This document shows positions 34,385-44,064 of a stretch of 64,000 nucleotides of DNA, in pieces. This DNA comes from Paralithodes platypus (lineage: Eukaryota > Arthropoda > Malacostraca > Decapoda > Lithodidae): the NCBI GenBank assembly GCA_032716605.1, contig CM064509.1, positions 41,834,317-41,898,316 on the forward strand, given 5' to 3'. The notes below the pieces were generated by a model. The model saw only the letters and a program-made list of their open reading frames with translations. It searched no databases and had not been told where the DNA came from. Position numbers and translations under genes: made by a program. Each line of letters begins with the position of its first letter. Within the stretch, counting starts at the first letter, position 1.

Positions 34385-34753
34385 GGGCAGGTCCTTCACT
34401 TTTTGTCAATATTTGTATTTATTTATTATTTTTCTAGTTTCCTCGCTAGACCTCCATCAAGCTTAAAATGAAGCCCCCTAGACCCCCTTTCAAGATAAAT
34501 TTGTACATTTTTCGGTAGAAAAATGTCCTGGCCGAAGGCCAATTCCTCTTCAATTACAGGCTCGCTTTCGCTCGCCAGGAAAAAATCGAGACCTAATTGA
34601 CAGGAAAGGTCTTAATTGACAGGAAAGGTCTTAATTGACAGGAAAGGTCTTAAATTTGACAGAACTGGGGCGAAAGTTCATAAAAATCGCCAAACTAATG
34701 GGTCTAAAGATGAGGGAGAAGGTGGTGTAGAAAAGCGACTCGTCTGCCCTGAA
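34381..34753 (-). mobile_element. F1 TTAA element, subtype with GGGCAG ends
   Basis: The left TTAA (34381-34384) is the last four bases of the 24-bp satellite, then GGGCAGGTCCTTCAC. The right end is CGTCTGCCCTGAA, with TTAA mutated. A 19-bp segment TTAATTGACAGGAAAGGTC is repeated in tandem near 34611-34650. Confidence 0.8.
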
Positions 34754-35142
<389 letters not shown>

Positions 35143-35175
35143 ATGGTTAATTTTTCGTCGTATTCCTTCAATTTC

Positions 35176-35270
35176 GAGAGACAGAGGAGAGGAGGAGGGG
35201 GAGGAGGAGGAGAGGGATGGGGGTGGGGGGGAGGAGGAGGAGGAGAGGGAGAAGGGTGGGGGGGAGGGGG
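35176..35270. repeat. G-rich purine tract with quadruplex potential
   Basis: GGAGGAGG and runs of up to 7 G on the plus strand provide many sets of four G-runs. It follows a (CT)n tract, so strand asymmetry switches sharply here. Confidence 0.85.
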
Positions 35271-35337
35271 TCGGCTGTCACTTCCTGACCAATCATCGGT
35301 GAAAGATCAATATTGAAGAGGGATAGAGGACGCACTC

Positions 35338-35470
35338 CAACACACACACACACACACTCACTTCCCCACTACACCTTCCTCCACACACACACACTCTTCC
35401 CCACTACACCTTCCTCCACACACACACACACACACACTTAACTCCTTACCCTCACTCACTCACTCACTCA
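35338..35470. repeat. (CA)n microsatellite with duplicated 40-bp spacer
   Basis: CA repeats alternate with two copies of CTTCCCCACTACACCTTCCT, then a (CACT)n tail. Confidence 0.93.
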
Positions 35471-35471
35471 C

Positions 35472-35846
35472 TTAAGGGGGCAGTGCTTGGTATTGATCTA
35501 TATATATATTTATTTATTTATTTATTTTTGAGTTTCCTTGCTAGACCTCCATCAAGCTTAGAAAAATACCCCGTAGTCCTCCTTTCAAGATAAATTTCGT
35601 ACATTTTTCGGTAGAAAAATGTCTCGGCCGAATGCCGGTTCCTTCTAAAATTAGAGGCTCGCTTTCGCTCGCCAGGAAAAAATCGACACTTAAAGAGCAC
35701 GAAAGGTCTAGATATTGACAACAACAATGAGGAAAAAGGTCTCAAAATCGCCAAAATAATGGAACGAACGTCTTAAAACCTCAAAACTAATAGGCTAAAC
35801 AGGAGGAAGAAGGGGGTCCAGAAAAAAGCGAGTAGTACCCCCTTAA
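35472..35846 (-). mobile_element. F1 TTAA element, GGGGGTAG subtype
   Basis: The ends are TTAAGGGGGCAGTGC and GTAGTACCCCCTTAA. All core modules are present. The right TTAA is also the start of an F3-like sequence. Confidence 0.85.
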
Positions 35847-36235
35847 AGCTGGATTTGACACGAGCGCATTTTCTACTTGCAACTTTTGAGACACGTTTTG
35901 AGACACGTTTTGAGACACGGTTTGAGACACGTTTTGAGACACGTTTTGAGACACGTTTTGAGGCACGTTTTGAGACACGTTTTGAGGCACGTTTTGAGAC
36001 ACGTTTTGAGACACGTTTTGAGGTACGTTTTGAGGCACGTTTTGAAACACGTTTTGAGGCACATTTTGAGACACTTTGAGGCGCGTTTTGAGGCACGTTT
36101 TGAGACACGTTTTGAGGCACGTTTTGAGGCACATTTTGAGGCACGTTTTGAGACACATTTTGAGGCACGTTTTGAGACACGTTTTGAGGCACGTTTTGAG
36201 GCACGTTTTCACTGGTATGGGGGGGGGGGGACCAG
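35843..36235. repeat. 12-bp satellite next to an F3-like left end
   Basis: TTAAAGCTGGATTTGACACG followed by AGCGCATTTTC matches the F3 left end. Then about 27 units of ACACGTTTTGAG, with GGCAC and GGTAC variants, fill 35887-36212. A G run (36219-36230) follows. No F3 right end is found, so the original element was replaced or truncated. Confidence 0.85.
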
Positions 36236-36286
36236 GGTGTCAAACGAAAGCCAAATTCATTATTTTTAGTTTTTATTATTGTATAT

Positions 36287-36621
36287 TTAATGGGAGATTT
36301 CCACTTGAGGGATTTTTTCTGAATCCCTTTCTCCCTCATGTTTAGCCCCATTGCTTTTGAGATTTTAAGACGTTCGCCCTAGTAGTTTTGACATTTTAAG
36401 ACATTTTGCCCGATTTCTGTAATTTTGAAGACCTTTCGTGCCATTAAGGTGTCAATTTTTTCCTGGCGAGCGATAGCGAGCCTGTAATATAAGAGCAACC
36501 GGCCTCCGGCCGGGACATTTTTCTACCGAAAAATGTACAAATTTATCTTGAAAGGGGGTCTAGGGGGTGTAATTTTAAGCTTGATGAAAACGTAGGGAAC
36601 AAACTAAATACCTCCCCTTAA
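36287..36621 (+). mobile_element. F1 TTAA element (representative copy)
   Basis: The ends are TTAATGGGAGATTTCC and TACCTCCCCTTAA. In order it holds CTCCCTCATGTTTAGCCCCA, the GCGAGC-GATA-GCGAGC repeat, CCGGCC-TCC-GGCCGG, CATTTTTC-TACC-GAAAAATG and ATCTTGAAAGGGGGTCTAGG. At 335 bp it is among the cleanest copies. No protein is encoded. Confidence 0.88.
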
Positions 36622-36798
36622 GAAGAACTATACTGTAGACTCTGTTTCTGTTCAACGGACGGTAAATTGCAAAGTTGCCATCCAGATCCCTCCGTTGTTT
36701 TGAAGATTGTGTAGTGAAAATGATATCCACGTGGTATAAATATGAAGCAGAGACATGGTGGTTTCATATTTTTCCGTTAGATATCGAGAAATCGGTTG

Positions 36799-37033
36799 TT
36801 AACCCTCTCACGTTTTTGACGCAATTTTGAGCCTATTGGGGATACTTTAAAGCCTTTGTTACCATCAGGGGTATTTATAAACCTTTAGTTTAGTTACTTC
36901 AACCTCTGCAGTTGTCTTTGAGTTAGCTGTGGGCAGAAAACTAATTTTGGAGAGGTAATTATAAGAGCGAGAGAACTCTATTTATAATTGCTAATTTGCC
37001 AACCTCTGCGTCATAAAAACGTGAAATGGTTAA
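36799..37033. mobile_element. F2-like TTAA element
   Basis: The left end TTAACCCTCTCACGTTTTTG and the inverted right end TTAACCATTTCACGTTTTTA match over about 20 bp with a few changes. Its interior is only distantly like other F2 copies, so it may be a separate subfamily. Confidence 0.65.
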
Positions 37034-37055
37034 GTGGATTCAATTTACCGCCAGA

Positions 37056-37477
37056 TTAAGGGGACATGGGCCGGTATTCTGGACCACTTTCTCCCTCATG
37101 TTTATCCCCATTAGTTTTCAGATGTTAAGATGTTTGCCCCATTAGTTAGTCGATTTTAAGACCTTTCGCCCCATATCTTCGTCAATATTTAGACCTTTCG
37201 TGCTATTTAGGTGTCGACTTTTTCCCTGGCGAACGATAGTGAACATGTAATGTTTGAAGAATCGGCCTTCGGTCGGGACATTTTTCTACCGTAAAATGTA
37301 CAAATTAATCTAGAAGGGGGATCTAATGGATGTGTTTTTTGTTTTATTAGATGGAGGTCTAGGGAGGAAACTAGAAAAATAATGAATACATTCAAAAATG
37401 ATGGAGGTCTAGGGAGGAAACTAGAAAAATAATGAATACATGCAAAAATCGGCCAAAAAGTGAACCATCCCCCTTAA
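37056..37477 (+). mobile_element. F1 TTAA element with 50-bp internal duplication
   Basis: The ends are TTAAGGGGACATGGG and ACCATCCCCCTTAA. A 50-bp segment beginning ATGGAGGTCTAGGGAGGAAA is duplicated in tandem (37351-37400 and 37401-37450). The core repeat is mutated (GCGAACGATAGTGAAC). Confidence 0.8.
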
Positions 37478-37586
37478 ATGAACCCCAGTTTACCAATACC
37501 GGTGTATTGGTGGTAACATTGATTAATTATCAAAGTGAATATCAACAACTGGTAGGGTAAAGTGGCTGTGTAAGTCCATCTACAGT

Positions 37587-37804
37587 GTAAAGCCGGTATC
37601 ACACGAGCGCCTTTTCACTAAACATTTATGCTCAACACTGGTCTGGCAGCTTATGAGGTCAACATTTTACATATTTCGGTTACGTAAATTCATCTATCAC
37701 CAGTCTAGTTTCCGATACCAGGGCAAAATATTCCAGAAATGTTGCCAGAAATATGTTGATCATCGAATGTTGACTAAAAAAGCTCTCGTGTGATACCGAC
37801 TTTA
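37587..37804 (+). mobile_element. F3 TTAA element
   Basis: The left end is GTAAAGCCGGTATCACACGA; the inverted right end is TAAAGTCGGTATCACACGAG: about 20 bp with one or two changes. The flanking tetramers are GTAA and TTTA, so TTAA is decayed. It is about 218 bp and non-coding. Confidence 0.75.
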
Positions 37805-37822
37805 GTTTAGCCTCTCACGCGA

Positions 37823-38037
37823 TTAACCCTCTCTGTACCAGCGACGTATGCTATATTGAATTATAGCTATATTTAAACCATTTTATGCAGCTTAGGAAAG
37901 ATCTGTAGTATTTAAAAGGGTTGATTGAGGCAGTTCAAAGCCTTATAATTGCTAGAGATGCTTCCTAAACTGAATAAAGTGGATTAGTAGTGGCCAGAAT
38001 AGAATAAAAAGGATGTCAACGATACAGAAGGGGTTAA
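37823..38037 (+). mobile_element. F2 TTAA element (representative copy)
   Basis: The left end TTAACCCTCTCTGTACCAGC and inverted right end TTAACCCCTTCTGTATCGTT form the terminal repeat. Positions 37827-37857 match the CCCTTTGAGTACCAGCGACG segment of the 80/77-bp satellite. The right TTAA is shared with the next F1 element. Confidence 0.8.
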
Positions 38038-38369
38038 GGGGAGGTATTTAGTTTGTTCCCTACGTTTTCATCAAGCTTAAAATTACACCCTTTAGACTCC
38101 TTTTCAAGATAAATTTGTACATTTTTCGGTAGAAAAGTGTCCCGGCCGGAGGCCGGTCGCTCTTAAATTACAGTCTCGCTATCGCTCGCCAGGAAAAAAT
38201 CGACACCTTAATGGCACGAAAGGTCTTAAAATTGACAAAAATGGGGCAAAATGTCTTAAAATGTCAAAACTACTAGGGCGAACGTCTTAAAATCTAAAAA
38301 GCAATGGGGCTAACCATGAGGGAGAAAGGGGTCCAGAAATATATATCTCAAGTGGAAATCTCCCCTTAA
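38034..38369 (-). mobile_element. F1 TTAA element
   Basis: The ends are TTAAGGGGAGGTATTTAG and GAAATCTCCCCTTAA. It is a close inverted relative of the 36287 copy. All modules are present. Confidence 0.87.
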
Positions 38370-38442
38370 TATACCGGTACTTGTAATAATCATACTTGTA
38401 TCACACTATTTCACCTTGAGTATAACTACCAATTTGATAGTA

Positions 38443-39126
38443 ATGTTGTGGATCAATATAGTTGTGGATCAATATAGTTGTGGATCAATATAGTTGTGGA
38501 TCAAATGTTAGCAGAATATAGTTGTGGGTCAATATAGTTGTGGATCAATATAGTTGTGGATCAAATGTTAGCAGAATATAGTTGTGGATCAATATAGTTG
38601 TGGATCAATATAGTTGTGGATCAATATAGTTGTGGATCAAATGTTAGGAGAATATAGTTGTGGATCAATATAGTTGTGGATCAATATAGTTGTGGATCAA
38701 ATGTTAGCAGAATATAGTTATGGATCAATATAGTTGTGGATCAAATGTTAGCAGAATATAGTTATGGGTCAATATAGTTGTGGATCAAATGTTAGCAGAA
38801 TATAGTTGTGGATCAATATAGTTGTGGATCAAATGTTAGCAGAATATAGTTGTGGATCAAATGTTAGCAGCATATAGTTGTGGATCAATATAGTTGTGGA
38901 TCAATATAGTTGTGGATCAAATGTTAGCAGAATATAGTTGTGGATCAAATGTTAGCAGAATATAGTTGTGGATCAAATGTTAGCAGCATATAGTTGTGGA
39001 TCAATATAGTTGTGGATCAATATAGTTGTGGATCAAATGTTAGCAGAATATAGTTGTGGATCAATATAGTTGTGGATCAACATAGTTGTGGATCAAATGT
39101 TAGCAGAATATAGTTGTGGATCAATA
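38443..39126. repeat. Mosaic satellite of 16- and 28-bp units
   Basis: Units GTTGTGGATCAATATA (16 bp) and GTTGTGGATCAAATGTTAGC plus AGAATATA (28 bp) alternate irregularly. The shared first 12 bases suggest the 28-bp unit is the 16-bp unit with an insertion. The block ends about 100 bp before homology to the Jockey-type LINE begins. Confidence 0.95.
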
Positions 39127-39222
39127 GTTGCAGTCCATCTTCATATTCATACTCAATACTGGGACAGGTTTTCACATTTACTGTGGATTTATTCTGAACA
39201 TATTCAGACCAATTTGTTCATC

Positions 39223-41560
39223 ACCAATTCAGAAAATTATGATGTTACAGTGAGGTCCCCACTTGGATCTTCTGATCACTGTCTGATACAGGCCACCTGT
39301 CTATCACCTACCACGCCTTCCCACTCTGAACCTGTTTTGGTGACTAAATGGCATTATGATAGGGCAGACTGGGAGGGTCTTCAAGGTTTCTTTATTGATA
39401 TTCCCTGGACCTCTTTCTTTTCTAATGATGCACACTCCACCTTGAGCCACATACAAGATTTTGTAAAAATTGGAATGGAAACTTTTATTCCTCATCAAAA
39501 GTACAGTAAAAGATCTAATTCACCTAAATGGTTTGACCATAATTGTGCTAGAGTAACTGAACAAAAAGCAATAGCCTACAATGCATACACAAGATCAAAA
39601 ACACATGAAGCCTTTAATTACTTTAGAAACATCAGAAATCATGCCAAAACTGTATTAAACCTAACTAAATCAAACTTTCTCCATAAGCAGGCAAATAAAC
39701 TTCTAAATAATCCAAATGATAACAAAATATTTTGGTCTACTCTTAACTCATTCAAATCCAACTTCACTACTGCTTCATCCATTCCACCATTAAAATCTCC
39801 GACTGGCAATCTTGTAAGTGACCCACGAGGTAAAGCTAACCTTCTTGCAGATATTTTCTCCACCAACTCAACCTTAGATGACATAAATCAAGATGTCCCT
39901 GTACTTAATTTTAATTCACCTGAAATTCCCTCACTTAAGATCCACACCAGACATGTCAAAACTATTTTGCAGAATCTCTCAGTAGATAAGGCTCCTGGTC
40001 CAGATGAAATTCCTCCAATAGTACTTAAGAATTGCTCCTTGGTGCTCGCTCCTGTATTGGCAAAATTTTCCGTCTGTGTACTCATACCTCATGCTTCCCA
40101 GTACCCTGGAAAGAAGCAAACATCCATCCAGTTCCTAAAAAAGGTGCCTCTTCAGATCCATCAAACTACAGACCAATAGCTATAACTTCCACTCTTGGCA
40201 AAGTTTTTGAAATTATATTAAATAATCACATAATTAAGCATCTGGAGAATAATAAATTAATCAGTGATAGGCAATATGGTTTTAGACGATGTCGATCAAC
40301 TGCAGACATTCTTTGCCTTCTTACGCATCAAATCAACCAAGCTACAGACCAACATGGTGAAACACATACAATAGCACTGGATATATCAAAGGCATTTGAT
40401 AGAGTCTGGCATCAATCCTTATTGTCGAAGATGTCACACTACGGCCTTGCATCATTAGTTCCACTAATTTCTTCTTATCTTCATAACAGAAAAATACGTG
40501 TAATGGTAGATGGCCTTTATTCTCAATTTCACTCAATAAATGCTGGTGTTCCCCAGGGATCAGTTTTGGCCCCAACTCTGTTCCTCATTCATATCAATGA
40601 TCTCATATCTACCACTCATAATCCAATACATTCCTACGCAGATGACTCAACACTCCACAGTTCCTTCACATTTACCAATTCTTTCACCCAACCCGATCTT
40701 ATAATTCAAAAATAAACACTGCAATTTCTCTGAACCAGGACCTTTCTAGAATTAATGAATGGGGACAAGAGAATCTAGTTTCCTTTAATGCACAGAAAAC
40801 CAAGTACATTCAATTTTCTAACCGACAGAATCTCACGGACTCCCATATATTTTTTAATGATGTAAATATTCCCACTTCCCCTAGTATTGACATTCTCGGT
40901 GTAACATTAACTACTAACTTGAGCTGGACACATTATGTTAGAAGCATTGCTAAGAATGCCTCTAAAAAACTGGGACTCCTGTACAGAGTTCGAGAATTCT
41001 TCACTGACGAGCAGTTGGCCGTAATATATAAAAGTCATGTGCGCTCTCAGATGGATTACTGTTCACCTCTGTGGGGTGGAAGTGGAGTGGTTGCATTGAG
41101 GCAGTTGGACAAAATTCAAAATAAAGCTATTAGATTAATCAATAACCCTGCAATCACACAGGACCTTCCTACATTAGCCATACGAAGAAACGTTGCATCC
41201 CTTGCATTATTCTACAGATATTTTCACAGCAATTGTTCCGAGGAACTTGCTTCAATTGTGCCGCCTCTCCACATCTTTCCCCGTAGAACTAGGGCAGCTG
41301 AGAGCGCCCATGAATTTACACTTTCTCCTCCACAATGCAGAACTTCTGCTTATCAGAATTCATTTATCCCCAGAGCTACTACTCTTTGGAATTCACTTCC
41401 CTCGAATTGCTTTCCACAAACTTACAATCAACAAATGTTTAAATCCAGTTGTTACAAACATTTTATGAATGGAGGATGCCTTTAGGCACATGGACCTTTT
41501 TGTTTTATCTGTGTTTTTCCTTCCTCCGTTCATTGTCTCTTAAAAAAAAAAAAAAAAAAA
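39223..41560 (+). pseudogene. Jockey/CR1-group LINE, 5'-truncated, copy 1
   Basis: This is a non-LTR retrotransposon polyprotein relic. Homology with the copy at 55211-58178 begins at about 39223, inside the endonuclease domain (SSDHCLIQ follows), so its 5' part is missing. The linker and RT entry (APGPDEIPP, SNYRPIA) lead to LDISKAFDRV, AGVPQGSVLAP and YADDS, the three palm motifs, in a second frame (about 40032-40715). The thumb, connection and C-terminal segment lie in a third open piece (40919-41485). The frame breaks near 40066, in an A/T run, and near 40700, where the twin copy has one more A. A poly-A tail (41542-41560) ends the element. The coding parts are nearly identical to the second copy, so insertion was recent. 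Confidence 0.88.
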
Positions 41561-41564
41561 TCTT

Positions 41565-41648
41565 AGGAAGGACCTGAAAGAGTTAAGAAGGTCCATTTTG
41601 GGTGTTTCTCTAGCTTTTCATTCCTAGAAGTTATCCTAAATTGAGTAA

Positions 41649-41655
<7 letters not shown>
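41565..41655. mobile_element. F2 fragment
   Basis: CTTAGGAAGGACCTGAAAGA, then CATTCCTAGAAGTTATCCTA and AATTGAGTAAA, resemble the F2 interior. It abuts the LINE poly-A tail, so that LINE probably landed in or next to an F2 copy. Confidence 0.4.

Positions 41656-41736
<81 letters not shown>
41650..41736. repeat. (TC)n microsatellite
   Basis: A TC tract of about 85 bp that meets the truncated LINE fragment on its right. Confidence 0.95.
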
Positions 41737-41739
<3 letters not shown>

Positions 41740-42730
41740 CCTCTTAGACTTCTTCCACGATATCCTCAACCTCTACGATGAGAGTAAAGCTGTAGATATT
41801 ATATACCTTGATTTTCAAAAGGCCTTTGACAAAGTTCCCCACAAACGTTTACTGCTAAAACTAAAAGCGCATGGAATACAAGACGGTGTGTTGAAATGGA
41901 TAGAAAATTGGCTCAGCGACAGAAAGCAAAGAGTAGTCATAAACGGTAAGGCATCTAAATGGACCAATGTAAGTAGCGGGGTACCCCAGGGATCGGTACT
42001 AGGACCAATTATCTTTCTAATTTACATCAACGACATAGATGAGGGTCTCACCTGTACAATCTCAAAATTTGCTGACGATACAAAAATTGCAAATAGCGTA
42101 CTCTCAAAAGAACAAGTTGACGATATGCAACACAATCTAGATAAATTGTCACATTGGGCCCAAATTTGGCAAATGAGTTTCAATGCAGATAAATGTAAAG
42201 TACTACATATCGGATACCTAAATGAGAAAGCAAACTATTCGATGAATGGCACTCAGCTTAAGAATGTAAACCGAGAAACCGATCTGGGAGTAACAATATC
42301 GAGTAACCTAAAACCGAGTCAACAATGTTCAGAAGTTGTTAAGAAGGCAAACAAAATAATTGGCTTTATAGGCAGATCATTTGAGCATAAATCCAAAGAC
42401 GTAATCCTAACCCTTTACAATTCCTTAGTCCGCCCTCTTCTGGAATACTGCGTTCAATGCTGGTGCCCTTATTACCAAAAAGACATAACAAGCTAGAACG
42501 AGTTCAACGTAGAGTTACCAAAATGATACCTAGCCTAAAGAACAAACCATACGAAGAGCGTCTTAGAGAATTAAATCTATTTCCTTTAACCCAGCGCAGA
42601 TTAAGAGGTGACTTAATTCAAGTGTTCAAAATCATCAAAGGCATCGACAATATGAACTGTAGTAAGTACTTCACTATCGACCAATCTAATTACACGCGGG
42701 GAAACGGTTGCAAAATTATTGGTAAATCTG
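41737..42730 (+). pseudogene. CR1-type LINE fragment (RT palm to connection)
   Basis: This is the same family as the long copy at 49106-51631. It starts at NLLDFFHD in the RT finger region, directly at the (TC)n tract, and runs through DFQKAFDKV, SGVPQGSVLGP and FADDT. A single-base loss near 42487 shifts the frame after YYQKDI. Homology stops abruptly after CKIIGKS at about 42730. Both flanks are therefore breakpoints and not a normal LINE 3' end. Confidence 0.88.
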
Positions 42731-42927
42731 CTATCACAGCCACCGGTTCCATCTTTATATGCCAGGGGTCAGCACCTGTAGGAAATAAAAAGCCACTTTA
42801 AGACTTCATACAATCCACAAATGGAATAAAATTAATAATGTAGCTACCCTTAATATTTCTACAGTCCCAGAGAAAACGCAACCACCCTCCCTAGCACCAC
42901 ACAAAAGTTGAAAAGCATCAACCACTA

Positions 42928-43102
42928 CAGTAAACCATCACTATTACGATCAATATAGGGAAGGGATAGCGAGCCTACATAATATCCAATACCCTACCAT
43001 CATAGACAAACTAGCGAGCAAAGCGAGTCTAAAAGATTGTCATAATAATGTGTAGGCTCACTACTGCTTGCCAATATAGATCGTAATAGTGAGGGTTTAC
43101 TG
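42928..43102. mobile_element. Foldback MITE with TA ends (pogo/Tigger-like)
   Basis: The left arm starts CAGTAAACCATCACTATTAC and the right arm is its complement, ending GGTTTACTG. The arms match over about 50 bp and are flanked by TA. TACAGTAAACC-type ends are typical of pogo/Tigger elements of the Tc1/mariner superfamily. The inner part, GGGATAGCGAGCCTACA, resembles the F1 core. Confidence 0.65.
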
Positions 43103-44064
43103 TATAACCACTTTAGACTACGCCTAACACTACCGCACCACACGAAACAGCATAGGCCTATGTACAGCCTTAACCGCCTATAACAACAGTACAATATAGT
43201 AACAAAAAGCATATACATATGTTGGAATACAGGTATGGTACTCAGCTTTAAAGTAAAGTATTGAATATCCAGGTAAAGTTGGCAGGAAAAATACCCTGAG
43301 ATAGAAAATGCTAGAGTAACCACACAACCTCTCTCTAGACATTCACACTGCAGACTGACTCAGGTGAGATGGGGCGTTAGATGTCCAAAATTATACATTT
43401 TTTTTCACAAACACTGCCAAAACGCCATTTGTCAAAGGCAGGTGATGCCATCAAGGTTAATTCAAATGTGATATTCCTTTTCCAAAAACATTAGAGGGAT
43501 GCAAAGAACATATTTTGGGTGTGAAAATCGGGATATATCAAGCTTAAAGTAGGAAAAATGTGAATTATTTGATAAAGGAGCTAATTTTTCAGCTTAACCC
43601 ACTTTCCGTGACCTTTTGACCTCTGCTGACCTCATGGATGGTCCAATCACATTGAATCATGTTTCATATAAAAGCCAACTTTATAACAAAAAGAATGAGT
43701 GGTAATTTGTGGCACTCACCCCTGTATTATGGGATATATGGTCAATTGAATTTCCCCTACCCCTAAATTTCTTGGTTTTTACAGTTTACGCCCCATGTTA
43801 AAAAAACGTCCCTACAGAATTCGCGCAATCCAAACTACCTTGCTAAAGTCACTTTTCTGGTGTCTAACACCCCCACAGACATGATCTAGGGGTCAAACAT
43901 TTGATAGCAGGGGTGTCACTTCAAAATAACTTTTTTACACATTTCCAGGCCTTGGATCCCAGACTCCCCAATTGGAAATGGTTGATTGATGAGAGGCTAA
44001 GTGCTATATGGCTTCATCATGTCAGTTTTTTAATGATTGCTTGCTGGGGCGTTCTAAAAATGTA
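43103..44064. other. Unclassified spacer
   Basis: Almost 1 kb without clear coding potential, tandem repeats or terminal repeats that I can see. It begins immediately after the foldback element and ends where LINE homology starts. Confidence 0.45.

Noticed and set aside
33078..34466. 462-residue open frame in the 24-bp satellite
   Set aside because: It is an 8-residue repeat that follows from a 24-bp period; frames are open on both strands.
35773..36351. 192-residue frame with repeated NVPQNVSQ-type segments
   Set aside because: It crosses a 12-bp satellite and F1 ends; it has no domain of its own.
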